Origin: Lewinellaceae bacterium
Lineage (GTDB): Bacteria > Bacteroidota > Bacteroidia > Chitinophagales > Saprospiraceae
Assembly (NCBI GenBank): GCA_020636095.1
Contig: JACJYN010000004.1
Location: forward strand, 186,001-250,000
Length of the DNA stretch: 64,000 nt
Direction of reading: 5' to 3'
How positions within the stretch are numbered: the first letter of the stretch is position 1; every line of letters starts with the position of its first letter. The position numbers were made by a program, and so were the translations under genes. The notes beneath the pieces were generated by a model that saw nothing but the letters and a program-made list of their open reading frames with translations, did not search any database and was not told where the DNA came from. Positions 32,927-43,400 of this stretch are shown here, in pieces.

Positions 32927-34418
32927 ATGGCTGACCCTGTCTATCCTGGCCTTGTTGCTTTCTTCCTGTGCCCTTTTTCGCCCGGCTGATGCCGGGGATA
33001 AAAAAGAGCAAACCAGGAAGGAGGACAAGAAGAAAGAGAATAAGGTGACCAAAGAGGAAGAGCTACTGCTCGACCCTGTACCGGGAAAAAAGGTCTATGA
33101 CCCGGAGACGGGCACCCTGGTGGTAGTAGACCAGACACCGGTGGAAAGCATGGATACCATACGATGGAAAGAGGTTCCTTATGATTCTATACCCCCGATC
33201 CGCTCTTCCCAATCTTTGGTGGACGAGCAGGCCATTAACGGCAACCGGCCTGAACTGGTTCGCAGAGGCGAGTTTGGCACCGAGTTTTATTCCAGCTATA
33301 ACGTGGCTCTGATCCTGCCCTTTTTAACCAACAGTTTCGATCCTAAAACCGGAAGAATCCCTGAAAATGCGGACTGGGCGCTCCATTTTTACGGCGGGGC
33401 GCGGATGGCTTTCGAGAAGCTGGAGGATGAAGGCGTGAAACTCAATGTGACGGTTATGGACAGCAAGGCCGACCAACGGGAGGTCGGCAAATTATTGACC
33501 GGCCGGTCCGCTCTGTTGAATGCGCACCTCATCATTGGGCCCTACCGCAAGGAGACTGTGGAAATGGTGGCCGATTTCGCCCGGCGAAATGGCAAGACTT
33601 TCGTTTCTCCCCACAGCGCCGCCTCGGGTATCTCAAACAATAATCCGGACTATGTGCAGGTGAGCCCCACCCTGGAGACACACTGCCAGGCCATCACCCG
33701 CCATGTGAGGAAGCGCTTCCGCCCGGATCAGGTCATCCTGGTGGCACGGGATAAGGCGGCCGAGACCGCTCGTTTTGCCTATTTCCAGGAGGAAAATTTC
33801 CGTATCGAAAAAGTGCGCAGTGATTCGGTCATGTTCCGGCAGTATACGGTGAAAGAAGAGAGCGCCAGTTTTCAAAATATCAACCTCATACCCTTTTTAC
33901 CGCCTGGAGACACCGCCGTGTTTATTCTGCCTTCCTGGTCGAACGAGACTTTTATCTATTCTTTCCTCAGCCGCCTCAAGCTGGCCCGTCAGCCGGATAA
34001 TTACGTCGAAGTGTATGGGATGCCGCAGTGGATCAGCTATGAACGCATCGATTACGACCTCTTAGAAGACCTCAACGTTCATGTCAGCAGTGATTTTTTT
34101 GTCGACCCCTATTTGCAGGAAATAGGGTTCTTCCGCAGCCGGTTTTTCGACCGCTATGGGACGCCGCCGCGTGATGAAGCTTTCCTGGGGTACGATGTTA
34201 TGCTGTACTTCGGGCGAATGATCAACAAGTATGGCACCAAATTTCAATATGCTTTTGAACAGGACCCTCAGCAAATGCTGCATACTCGTTTTGAATTCGA
34301 ACGGGTCGTCCAACCCGGCAGGAAAACCGGGCGGGAGAACGCCCCCATCGAGCGATTTGAGAACAAGTTTGTCAATATTCTGAAGTTCGAAGATTATCAA
34401 TTTCAACCGGATTACTAA
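32883..34418 (+). CDS. periplasmic-binding-protein-like lipoprotein
   Basis: 511 aa. The hydrophobic leader ends in LLLSSCALF (lipobox Cys), then comes a charged linker (KKEQTRKEDKKKENKVTKEE). From about residue 130 a type 1 periplasmic binding fold starts (NVALILPFLTNSFDPKTGRI, LHFYGGARMAFEKLEDEGVK, AHLIIGPYRKETVEMVADFA, FVSPHSAASGISNNNPDYVQ). Related proteins beside guaA in other Bacteroidota carry LysM repeats before this domain; here the LysM part is absent or replaced by the linker. No ABC transporter accompanies it, so a sensing or cell-wall role is as likely as uptake. It starts inside guaA and its stop shares a base with the trmH start (TAATG). Confidence 0.8.
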   Translation: MILAQSLLLRLNGNRWLTLSILALLLSSCALFRPADAGDKKEQTRKEDKKKENKVTKEEELLLDPVPGKKVYDPETGTLVVVDQTPVESMDTIRWKEVPYDSIPPIRSSQSLVDEQAINGNRPELVRRGEFGTEFYSSYNVALILPFLTNSFDPKTGRIPENADWALHFYGGARMAFEKLEDEGVKLNVTVMDSKADQREVGKLLTGRSALLNAHLIIGPYRKETVEMVADFARRNGKTFVSPHSAASGISNNNPDYVQVSPTLETHCQAITRHVRKRFRPDQVILVARDKAAETARFAYFQEENFRIEKVRSDSVMFRQYTVKEESASFQNINLIPFLPPGDTAVFILPSWSNETFIYSFLSRLKLARQPDNYVEVYGMPQWISYERIDYDLLEDLNVHVSSDFFVDPYLQEIGFFRSRFFDRYGTPPRDEAFLGYDVMLYFGRMINKYGTKFQYAFEQDPQQMLHTRFEFERVVQPGRKTGRENAPIERFENKFVNILKFEDYQFQPDY

Positions 34419-35062
34419 TGACGCCGGAGCGAATGCAAAGGCTGAAAGAGGTGGCTTCCCGGCGCCAGGCCGGCTTGACCGTTATCCTGGAGAATGTGCA
34501 TGACCCGCATAATATTGGAGCGGTCATCCGTTCCTGCGATTCGGTGGGCATTCCCGAAATATTCGTCCTCTACACAGAGCCTCACCTGACAGAAGACCAT
34601 ATTCTCATCGGTCGGAAATCGGCCAGCGGCGCCCGGAAATGGGTAGATGTACACTACTATACCAGCCTGGAAGCTTGCTTCCGGCACGTCAAAGAAAAAT
34701 ACCGGCGCGTACTGGCCACTCACCTGGGAGAATCCGCCGTTTCCCTGCACAGCTTAGACCTTACCCAGCCCACCGCCCTCTTGTTTGGCAATGAACGCGA
34801 CGGGGTTTCCGAAGCAGCCCTGGCCTACGCCGAAGGCAACTTCATCATCCCGCAGATGGGTATGGCCAAAAGCCTCAATATTTCGGTAGCCTGCGCTGTA
34901 ACCCTCTACGAAGCGCTCCGCCAACGCCAGCATGCCGGCATGTACGAAGATGAAAACCCGATGCCGGCAACAGAACAGCAAGCTTTGTACGAGGAATACC
35001 TGGAACGCTCGGATCAGAAACACAAGAACCGGCGGGCGCGGAGGATTGATACTGGGGAGTGA
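34418..35062 (+). CDS. trmH: SpoU/TrmH-family tRNA 2'-O-methyltransferase
   Basis: 214 aa SPOUT methyltransferase. Motif 1 is ENVHDPHNIGAVIRSCDSVG (with the catalytic Arg), motif 2 LLFGNERDGVSEAAL and motif 3 IPQMGMAKSLNISVACAVTL; together they build the knotted SAM site. It most resembles TrmH, which methylates G18 of tRNA. The C-terminus is extended by a basic tail (SDQKHKNRRARR). It is the last gene of the guaA operon, translation-coupled to the preceding lipoprotein. Confidence 0.9.
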   Translation: MTPERMQRLKEVASRRQAGLTVILENVHDPHNIGAVIRSCDSVGIPEIFVLYTEPHLTEDHILIGRKSASGARKWVDVHYYTSLEACFRHVKEKYRRVLATHLGESAVSLHSLDLTQPTALLFGNERDGVSEAALAYAEGNFIIPQMGMAKSLNISVACAVTLYEALRQRQHAGMYEDENPMPATEQQALYEEYLERSDQKHKNRRARRIDTGE

Positions 35063-35185
35063 AAGGGAAGTGGGAATTCGGAAGCCGGAAAGCGGAAGGG
35101 GGGGATTCGGAAAGCTGAAGTGGGAAGCGGCCGTAGGAAGTCCCGCACCGACGAAGGAGGCCGGGATCGGAATTCGGAAAAGACG
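35060..35185. repeat. GGAAxTTCGG low-complexity patch
   Basis: Degenerate purine-rich units (GGGAATTCGGAAGC, GGGATTCGGAAAGC, GGAATTCGGAAAAG) between trmH and the hydrolase gene. It is the complementary sense of the CGAA patch at 26122-26180. Confidence 0.45.
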
Positions 35186-35263
35186 CTCTTCTGCCTTCAA
35201 TCCGGCAATTCCCGCTTTAGAATGCCACGAAAGCACAAAGACACAAAATTCCACGAATCAGTA

Positions 35264-36190
35264 ATGATGAAAAAAATCTTGCCTATCACACTCATGCTGG
35301 CGGGGGCATCGCTTCTTGCGCTGGTGTTTTTTCACTACCATTCCGGCCTTCCACTGCAAGAGCTGAAAGCTCGGTATACCTATCCTGATTCCCACTTTGT
35401 GGAAGTGCAGGGCATGAACGTGCACTACCGAAAGAGCGGCGCCGGAGTCCCCTTATTACTGATTCACGGCACGGGTTCCTCATTACATACCTGGGAGGGT
35501 TGGGCCACTGAGCTGAAAGATAGCTTTGAGGCCGTCAGCCTGGACCTGCCCGCTTTCGGCCTTACCGGGCCGCACCCCCAACGAGACTATTCCATTCAAG
35601 CCTATGTATCTTTCCTCCACGAATTCGTGGAAACGATTGGGCTGGACACGTTTTACCTCGCCGGCAACTCTCTGGGCGGCTTTATCGCCTGGGAGTACGC
35701 CCTGGCTCATCCGGACGAGGCCCGCAAGCTCATTCTGATCTGCTCGGCGGGATGGCCGAGGCAACAACCGCTTCCCTTCTCCCTTCGCCTGGCCCGAACA
35801 CCGATAGTGAAGGATGTTATGAAGCGGGTGACTCCCAGGCCGATGTTCAGGAAAACCCTGCGGGAAGTGTACTATGACGACAGTAAGGTCACGGACGAAC
35901 TCGTGGATCGCTACTTCGAGCTGTTCCTCCGGCCTGGCAACCGGCAGGCCTATATCGACCGGATCGCCCAGCCTCAGGAGGCCGAGCCCCGGCGCCTGGA
36001 ACAGTTAAATATCCCTGTACTCATCCAATGGGGCGTTCACGATGGTTGGATTCCCCTGGCGGATGCCTACCGTTTTGAGGAGGTACTGCCCAATGCCCGC
36101 CTGATTACCTACGAACATGCCGGGCATGTGCCGATGGAAGAGATACCGGGGCAAACCGCGGCCGATGCGCGGGCGTTTTTGCTGGAGTAA
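35264..36190 (+). CDS. membrane-anchored alpha/beta hydrolase
   Basis: 308 aa from ATG 35264 (another ATG follows at once). One N-terminal helix (ILPITLMLAGASLLALVFFH) anchors the enzyme with the domain probably in the periplasm. The hydrolase core has the oxyanion HGTGSS, nucleophile Ser136 in AGNSLGGF, acid Asp260 in WGVHDGWIP and His288 in HAGHVPMEE, a complete triad. It resembles the haloalkane dehalogenase/epoxide hydrolase/lipase mix of AB-hydrolase 1; the substrate is unknown. The upstream GTG frame is repetitive and dismissed. Confidence 0.82.
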   Translation: MMKKILPITLMLAGASLLALVFFHYHSGLPLQELKARYTYPDSHFVEVQGMNVHYRKSGAGVPLLLIHGTGSSLHTWEGWATELKDSFEAVSLDLPAFGLTGPHPQRDYSIQAYVSFLHEFVETIGLDTFYLAGNSLGGFIAWEYALAHPDEARKLILICSAGWPRQQPLPFSLRLARTPIVKDVMKRVTPRPMFRKTLREVYYDDSKVTDELVDRYFELFLRPGNRQAYIDRIAQPQEAEPRRLEQLNIPVLIQWGVHDGWIPLADAYRFEEVLPNARLITYEHAGHVPMEEIPGQTAADARAFLLE

Positions 36191-36245
36191 GGCCTATTGG
36201 TTCAAACCGATGGCGTAGCTTCTCCCGGAAACCTTGCGGTAGGAA

Positions 36246-36276
36246 GTCAGCTGACAACAGAAAGTTGTCAGCTGAC
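36246..36276. terminator. perfect 13-bp hairpin after the hydrolase gene
   Basis: GTCAGCTGACAAC (36246-36258), 5-nt loop, GTTGTCAGCTGAC (36264-36276). No T-run follows, so it may be a 3' stabilising or rho-dependent end, or a small repeat. Confidence 0.5.
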
Positions 36277-36429
36277 AGCGTTTAGGGGCCGGAGAAAAAT
36301 AAGTTCCCCGTTTCAGGCCAGAGATTTTGTCGCTGGACAACCTGCCGCCGCAAGGCAGGCAGGGATCGGCATCAAATGGGGAAGTTATTCTTCGCCGGGC
36401 CCTTAGGACATCTGCACCATTCATTATAA

Positions 36430-36798
36430 CCAGGATTTTTTTTTGAAACAGGTTTTTTACACTTTTAGATTGAAAAGAGGTGGTAGGTGTTTGGTTATTA
36501 GATTTTTATAAAATCATTGATGTGGTTTAAGACACAGTAATCTGCCGAATTGTACTTCATTAGCCTCCGATTAATGTAGACATTTGTATTGTCAACGATG
36601 AAGAACGACAGTTGGCGGGTTCCTCTTGAAGAAGAGGGCGGAAAAACGACTTACTACTAACAGCGATGTAATCCCACGAATGCAATTATAATCCTATGAA
36701 AGATTTTCGGGGGTATCAAAGGATATCCTCATTTTTGGTATGTAGATAGCCTCTCAAAGCTCTTTTGGAAACCGGCCCGTTGTGGCCGGTTTTTTTTT
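36430..36798 (+). ncRNA. candidate small RNA region ending in a strong terminator
   Basis: About 370 bp with no protein frame, ahead of smc. It ends in the only textbook rho-independent terminator of the window (36769-36798). No plus-strand gene upstream before 36190 needs it, and the hydrolase already has a hairpin at 36246-36276. That implies a transcript starting somewhere in 36430-36760. I could not fit tRNA, tmRNA, RNase P or SRP RNA features to it. Boundaries are guesses. Confidence 0.3.
36769..36798 (+). terminator. rho-independent terminator upstream of smc
   Basis: Stem AAACCGGCC (36769-36777), loop CGTTGT, GGCCGGTTT (36784-36792), running into an 8-T tract to 36798. Confidence 0.8.
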
Positions 36799-36843
36799 GG
36801 ATAAAAATGCCGATCCGGCCGGCCCGCGCTGCTTTAAAATTCC

Positions 36844-36851
36844 TATTTTTG
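36844..36851 (+). promoter_or_regulatory. -7 box of smc
   Basis: TATTTTTG, an exact match ending 6 bp before the ATG at 36858. The transcript would be nearly leaderless, as for guaA. Confidence 0.45.
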
Positions 36852-36857
36852 CAGGCT

Positions 36858-39800
36858 ATGAGATTGAAGCAGCTGGAAATAAAGGGGTTTAAAAGTTTCG
36901 CCAACGAGACGGTGATCAACTTCAACGAAGACGTCATAGGCATCGTAGGGCCGAACGGCTCCGGCAAGTCCAATATCGTCGACGCCATCCGTTGGGTGCT
37001 GGGCGAACAAAAGAGCCGGGAGCTGCGCCTGGACCAGATGTCCAGTGTCATTTTCAACGGCACCAAGCGCCGCAAGGCCGGTGGGGTAGCGCAGGTCTGC
37101 CTCACTTTTGAGAACACCAAAAACCTGCTGCCTACCGAATACAATACAGTGGCGATCACCCGCATGCTCTATCGCAGCGGGGAGAGCGAATACCGCCTCA
37201 ATGGCGTTCCCTGCCGCCTCAAAGACATTACTTCTCTTTTCCTGGATACCGGCATCGGCTCCAATTCGTACGCCATCATCGCCCTGGGCATGGTCGACGA
37301 TATCCTTTCCGATAAGGACAATTCCCGGCGCCGCATGTTCGAACAAGCTGCCGGCGTTTCCAAGTACAAAGTGCGCAAGCGGGAAACCCTCAATAAACTC
37401 AAAAATACTTCCGATGACCTGGAACGGGTCGAAGATCTGCTCTTCGAGATCAACAACAACCTCAAATCGCTGGAAAAGCAGGCGAAGCGCACTCAGCGTT
37501 ACTTCGAGCTGAAGGCGAAGTACAAGGACTACAGCACCAACCTGGCCATTCTGAAAATTTCCAGCCTGAAAGAGCGCCAGAACGAGCTGCGCAAAAAACT
37601 GGAAACGGAAGAGGGCCACTACCGGCAGTACGAGGTGGAGATCAGCAAGCTGGAATCGGCCCTGGAGCGGGAGCGCAAGGACAACCTGGATAAAGAGAAA
37701 GCCCTCTCCGACCGGCAACGGGAACTCAATAACCTGGTGGGCAACATCCGCGGTATGGAGAACGACAAACGGATGTATCAGCAGAAGCAGCAGTTCCTGG
37801 AAGAGAACCAGTCTAAGCTTACAGAAGACATTCGCAATACCAAGGCCAGGATTCAGCAACTGGAGCAGGATATTGAATACTACCGCTCGGAGCTCAACCA
37901 GGAGAAGCGGCTGGAAACGACGCTGGAAGAAGGGCTGACTGCCGCGGAAGAGAAGCTGGCTGCCATCCGCAAAAGCCACGGCGCGCTGAAAGAAGGGCTG
38001 GATGAAGTGGTAGCCCGGCAACAAGCCCTGGAGCGGCAGGCTTTTGAGCTGGAAAAACAAAAGGCCATCAATACCAATCAGGCGGAGAGCAACCAAAACA
38101 ACCTGGAACGATATACGCAGGAAATTGAGCAGCGGAGCAAAGAAGTCGGCGGGCTGCGTGAAAAGATGAATGTCCTGGAAGCTGAGGAGCGCCAGAAGTC
38201 AGAAGCGCTGGCTAATCTGGCGCGCGCCGAGGAGGAACGGCAGGAGCGCCTGCAGCAAGCCGAAGCGGAGTTGGAAGAACTGACCAAAAAAATGACCCGG
38301 GTCAACCGGGAAATGGATGCCAAGCGCAATGAGTATAAGCTGACTAAGAGCATGGTGGAAAACCTGGAAGGTTTCCCGGAGTCCATCCGCTTCCTGAGCA
38401 CCACCAAATCTTCGGAATGGGATAAGGATACGCCCCTGCTGTCCGACCTGATCTATGTGAAGGAAGAATACCGGGTGGCCATCGAAAACTATTTGGAACC
38501 TTACCTCAACTACTACGTCGTTCCCAATATGGAAGCCGCCTACCGGGCGATTCAGTTGCTGAGTAAGACACAAAAGGGAAAAGCCAACTTTTTCCTGCTC
38601 GATGCTTTCCATGACTATGTAGCGCCTATGGCCCTGCTGCCGGATACCACCCGAGCCATCGACCTGGTGGAGACGGACCCCGCCTACCGCAACCTGTGCA
38701 GTTACCTGCTCGAAAAGGTGTTGTTGACGGTGAAAGAGGAAATCCAGCATCAGCTGCCGGAAGGCGATTTTGTCCTGCTTTCTCAAAGTGGCCGCTACAT
38801 CCAGCGCCGCTATAGCGTATCCGGTGGTTCGATCGGCCTGTTCGAAGGCAAGAAAATCGGGCGGAAGAAAAACCTGGAGGTGCTGGATTCGGCGATCAAA
38901 AAACTGGAGCGGGAAGAAAACCGGCTGTCGACCGAGTTTTACAGCCTGAAATCTAAGATCGAAGGGCTCAAAGCTCAGCGAACTCCTTCTCAGATTCAAC
39001 AGGAACAAGCGGTGCTCAACCGGCTGATGCAGGAAAAGGCAGCCCTGGGTAGCCGCCTGGAAAATTTCGAGTCTTTCATCAGGGAGGCGGATGATAAACG
39101 AGCAGCCATTGAACGGGCGGTCCAAAAATTGGAAGAGTCCAATTTGGGTATCGAAGCAGCCCTGAAGGAGAAGAACAAAGAAGTCGCCGCCGTCAAAGAT
39201 CAAATTGCCAATACGGATGTCAACTTCCGTCAGGTGGCAGAAGAGATGAGCGAGGCTTCTTCCGTATTCAATAATAAGAACATCGAGTTCGTACGGCAAC
39301 AGAACAAAGTGTCTTCTTTCCAGCGGGAACTGAGTTTTCGGGAGAAACAGCTGGAAGAGGCCAGAAGTACCGTGGCGTCCAACCAAACGAACCTGGAACG
39401 CTCCGCCGAGGAGGTCAAGGCCATCCAGGATTCAACCGATACCCTGGAAAAACAACTGCAGGAAGCCTACGCCCAGCGAAAAGAGAAGGAATCCCTGCTG
39501 ACCGAGGCCGAACAAAACTACTTCCAGGCCCGGGGGGGCATCAATGAACAGGAAGACAAGCTACGCAAGTTGAATAAGCAGCGGCAGGACGCCCAGGTGC
39601 TGGTCAATAACCTCAAAGACAAAACCAACGACCTCAAATTTGAGATCAGTTCCGTGGCCCAGCGGCTGCGCATAGAATTTAACATCGATATCAATACAAT
39701 CATCAACGAAGAAGCTTCGGTGGAGATTCCGCAGGAAGAGCTGGAAATGAAGGTAGAGCGCCTGCGCGGGCGCCTGGAAAATTACGGAGAGATCAATCCG

Positions 39801-40418
39801 ATGGCAGTTGAGGCGTACGATGAAATGAAGGAGCGCTACGAAAGCATTACCCTTCAGCGCGATGATATCCTGAAAGCCAAGCAAAGCCTGGAAGACACCA
39901 TCAAAGAGATCGAAGAGACGGCCACCGCCCAGTTCCTGGAAGCCTTCGAAAAGGCGCGCCTGTTCTTCATCGACGTTTTCCGCAGCCTTTTTACCGAGGA
40001 CGACAACTGCGACCTCATCCTGGTGGACCCCAGCGACCCGCTGGAGTCCAAGATCGAAATCGTTGCCAAGCCCAAAGGCAAACGCCCACAGACCATCAAT
40101 CAGCTATCGGGAGGAGAAAAGACCTTGACGGCAACGGCGTTGCTGTTCGCCCTCTACCTGCTTAAACCGGCGCCCTTTTGTATCTTCGACGAGGTGGATG
40201 CCCCGCTCGACGACGCCAACATCGAGAAGTTCAATAAGATCATCAAGAAATTCTCGAAGGACTCCCAGTTCATTATCGTGACTCACAACAAACTCACCAT
40301 GGCCGCTGTGGATACCATCTATGGTGTGTATATGGCCGAGCAGGGCGTCTCCGGCGTCAGCCCGGTGGATTTCAGGGATTTTGAGCATACTACCAGTTTT
40401 GAGGTAGTGGGGAATTGA
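36858..40418 (+). CDS. smc: chromosome segregation SMC ATPase
   Basis: 1186 aa. The N-terminal half of the head has Walker A GPNGSGKSN (31-39) and the Q-loop region. Long coiled coils (about 165-500 and 670-1010) flank a hinge with conserved glycines (SGGSIGLF). The C-terminal head has the signature LSGGEKTLTATALLFALYLL and Walker B FCIFDEVDAPLDD. It forms a dimer that loads on DNA with ScpAB to organise and segregate chromosomes. The start is ATG 36858 (MRLKQLEIKGFKSFAN); the upstream frame runs back through the terminator from a TTG and is not used. It abuts the AsmA-like gene tail to tail with no gap. Confidence 0.96.
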   Translation: MRLKQLEIKGFKSFANETVINFNEDVIGIVGPNGSGKSNIVDAIRWVLGEQKSRELRLDQMSSVIFNGTKRRKAGGVAQVCLTFENTKNLLPTEYNTVAITRMLYRSGESEYRLNGVPCRLKDITSLFLDTGIGSNSYAIIALGMVDDILSDKDNSRRRMFEQAAGVSKYKVRKRETLNKLKNTSDDLERVEDLLFEINNNLKSLEKQAKRTQRYFELKAKYKDYSTNLAILKISSLKERQNELRKKLETEEGHYRQYEVEISKLESALERERKDNLDKEKALSDRQRELNNLVGNIRGMENDKRMYQQKQQFLEENQSKLTEDIRNTKARIQQLEQDIEYYRSELNQEKRLETTLEEGLTAAEEKLAAIRKSHGALKEGLDEVVARQQALERQAFELEKQKAINTNQAESNQNNLERYTQEIEQRSKEVGGLREKMNVLEAEERQKSEALANLARAEEERQERLQQAEAELEELTKKMTRVNREMDAKRNEYKLTKSMVENLEGFPESIRFLSTTKSSEWDKDTPLLSDLIYVKEEYRVAIENYLEPYLNYYVVPNMEAAYRAIQLLSKTQKGKANFFLLDAFHDYVAPMALLPDTTRAIDLVETDPAYRNLCSYLLEKVLLTVKEEIQHQLPEGDFVLLSQSGRYIQRRYSVSGGSIGLFEGKKIGRKKNLEVLDSAIKKLEREENRLSTEFYSLKSKIEGLKAQRTPSQIQQEQAVLNRLMQEKAALGSRLENFESFIREADDKRAAIERAVQKLEESNLGIEAALKEKNKEVAAVKDQIANTDVNFRQVAEEMSEASSVFNNKNIEFVRQQNKVSSFQRELSFREKQLEEARSTVASNQTNLERSAEEVKAIQDSTDTLEKQLQEAYAQRKEKESLLTEAEQNYFQARGGINEQEDKLRKLNKQRQDAQVLVNNLKDKTNDLKFEISSVAQRLRIEFNIDINTIINEEASVEIPQEELEMKVERLRGRLENYGEINPMAVEAYDEMKERYESITLQRDDILKAKQSLEDTIKEIEETATAQFLEAFEKARLFFIDVFRSLFTEDDNCDLILVDPSDPLESKIEIVAKPKGKRPQTINQLSGGEKTLTATALLFALYLLKPAPFCIFDEVDAPLDDANIEKFNKIIKKFSKDSQFIIVTHNKLTMAAVDTIYGVYMAEQGVSGVSPVDFRDFEHTTSFEVVGN

Positions 40419-43400
40419 TCAATTTCCCCCATCCTTCTTCTTCTTCCCAAACGGGTTCCACTTATCCAGATTGTCTTTGATCTTGTCTGCCTCTCCCTTG
40501 GTGGCGTCTTTGAGCAGGTCTTCCGCCTTCTTTTGCGCGGTGGAGTCCACTACTGTGCCCAGTGCTTTTTCCGCTTCTTTTTTGGCCTGCTCCTCCAGCC
40601 GTTTTTTAGCTTCTTCCGCCTTTTGGGCGGCGACGGTTTTGAGCGAGTCGACCGCCTTGCCCGCCGTTTCCTTCACCACCTGCTTGCCTTCGTCTATGGC
40701 TTTTTGAGCCTCCGCTTTCACCTGGTCTTTGGCAGCATCGGTGGCGCTGCTCTTCCCATCCGTGCCCAGCAGTTTGAGGCCCACCTGTGGTTTTTGAATG
40801 TCGCCGGTCAGGTTGATAAGTACATTGACAAATTCGCCCTGCTGGATGTTGAGGCCCAGTTTGGAGGCTTCTTTCTGCAGGAGGTTGAATCCACTGCTGG
40901 CGGCGGCGCCGATGGCGTTTTGTTCCAGCAGTTTTCGGGGGATATTGGCCTTAATATTGAGGTTCATTTTATTGGTGATGTTGTAGGTGCCGCCGATCTT
41001 CATGGCGATATCTTTCACCTTGGCGTCGTATTCCTGAAGTGACAGTGTGCCGTTTTCAATGGTGAACCAATTGCGGGAGTTGGCAATATTGATGTTGTTT
41101 TTCAGGTAGTCGATGTTCAGTTTCTCACCGATGGCCTGAGCCGGTGCAAAGCCGACGATCAGCCCGTTGATTGTTTCCAGGAAGCCCTGGGCATTGATGC
41201 TCTCCAGTTTGGGCATCAGGTCGTTGCCTAGTTTGCCGTCCATGATCATGGTGCTGGAAAAGCTGCCGGTAATGTACTTGCCGATCGGGGCCAGTTGTTG
41301 AAAGGTATTCAACGTATTGAAAGCCTGCCGGAAGTCGAGCTGCTTCAGGTCGTACTTGAAGCGGAAGTTGGGGTTTTCAACATCTTTGGTGTCGTAACTG
41401 CCACTCATCGCCATGGCGCCGCCCAGCCCCTTGGCGGTGACATTGTCGAGCAAGATAGCCTGTTCTGCCACTACGAGTTGGCCACTGATATTTTCCAGTT
41501 CCATATTGGTGTACACCACCTTGCCGATATTGGCGTCGATCGTCATATCGATATTGGGGGGAACGGGGATCACGGAATAGGCTTCGGTTTCCGTTCCGCC
41601 TGGCGAAGTGCCGGCTGCGCCCGAATCCTCCATAAACTGGTTGAGGTTCATCAGGCGGCTGTTCATTTTGATGTTGCCGCCCAGTACGCCATCTTTAAAG
41701 AGGTAATCGAAAGCGTTCAGGATGAGGCCGGAAGCGTTGAAGTCGCTGTCGCCGATCTGGCCTGACAGTTGGGTGACCGTGAGCCGGTTGGGAGTCATAT
41801 TGCCGCGGGCAACGCCGTTGCGTATGGTGTAAACGTCGTACACCAGTTCCTGAATCGAAGCGTCCATGGTGAAGTCGAAGCGGTCGAATATTTCCGTTTC
41901 TTCTGGTGTAGCGGCAGGGGCGGGCGCCGTGCTGCTCGTCGTTTCTTCCTCCGGCAGCCATTCGTCGGCGAGGAAGTAATTGGACGTCACCCTGAGGTTG
42001 CCCTTCATCGTCTTTTCCGGTGAGAAGTAGGCCAGGATATTGTCGATCGTACCCTGGGCGGTGATATCGCTCTTGCCGAGCTGAGCCTGGAAGTTGTTCA
42101 GGGCTACATGCTGCGGGGTGAAGGCCATTTGCATATCCTTGATCTGAACCGGGGGCAATCCCTCGCTTTGGTAGTTGATCTGGTTGACCTGCAGGCGGCC
42201 GTCCATGTTTACGCGCTCGTATTGCTCTTGTTCGATGTAGGACAGGCGGGTATCGACCTTCAGGTCCGCCTTAATGATGCCGCTGAGTTCCTTTAACCCT
42301 TCCATAGGAAACGCCTGGGCCAACTCCGCGAGGTTGATGATGCCGTCGGCGGTGGTTTTTACGTCCGGGTCGGAAATAGGCGTACGTAAGGCAAAGGCGC
42401 CCTGGAAGGCATTCTGGCCGACTGTGAAGGCAAAACGGGGGACATCCACCGTGAGGTCGTCGAAATTGCTGCTGGGGCTGTTGACCTTCACCTGGGTATT
42501 GATGTTGCGGATGCTCATGGGCAGCCCCGGATATTGAACGTTGCCGTCCGATATGGCACTCTCGATCCGGAAGCCGGGGTATTCTTCCCGGCCGCCGTTA
42601 TAGGTTCCCTTCACTACGCCGGACAGGGTGAATTTTCCGTCGGCTTTCACATCTTCGTATCCTTCAATATAAGCGTTGGGGATCATAGAGAGAAAGCTCT
42701 TGAAGTCATTCTGCGGGCTGCTGAAGGCCAGCTCCATGTTGATATCGTCTTCCACCAGTTGCACGAAACCATCGGCGGTCAATTGCAGCTCATTGATCTT
42801 TAGCTGGTTGTCCTTGAGGTTGTACTTGCTGACCGCCTGTTCGATATTGAAGATGGCATCCAGGGTGGCTTGTGCATTTTTGAGGTAAGTAATACCGGTT
42901 TGCTGTACGGTCAGGGCGCCCACCTCGGTGTGGGTATCCAGGTCGTACACATCGATGGTAAAGTCGCCGGCGCCCTGATGGTTGATGTTTTGTGCGTCTA
43001 CGTACACATCAAGGCTGCGGTCGTCGTAGATCAGCCGCCCGTTGTTGATGCTATACTCCTGCAACTGGATCAGTACGTTGCTGTAGTCTGCTTCAGTGGC
43101 CGTTGTATCGGCCGCGGCATCAGCGGGCAATGTTATGTCATAATTGGCGCGGCCGTCCGGGAGGACCAGAATGTGAAAAACGGGTTCTTCCAGGCGGACC
43201 GATAATATTTCTACCGGGCGGGTCGAACTGATCACCGACATCAGGTCGAGGGTAAACGTCAGGCTCTTGCCAGCCGCCAGTTGGATGCCTTCAAATTCGT
43301 TGATGCCGGCCACGGAGTAATCCTGCAGTTCCAGGGTGAAGTTGGGAAAGCTGCGCAGCAGGGACAGGTCCACTCCCTGAAAATCAATCGTTGCCTGTAC

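Noticed and set aside
36246..36276. Palindrome considered as an operator
   Set aside because: It follows a stop codon and no gene begins within 500 bp; an end-of-transcript hairpin fits better.
36843..38096. 417-codon minus-strand frame
   Set aside because: Antisense to the smc coiled-coil coding region; GC-rich codon bias explains the open frame.
38199..39386. 395-codon minus-strand frame
   Set aside because: Antisense to smc, same reason.
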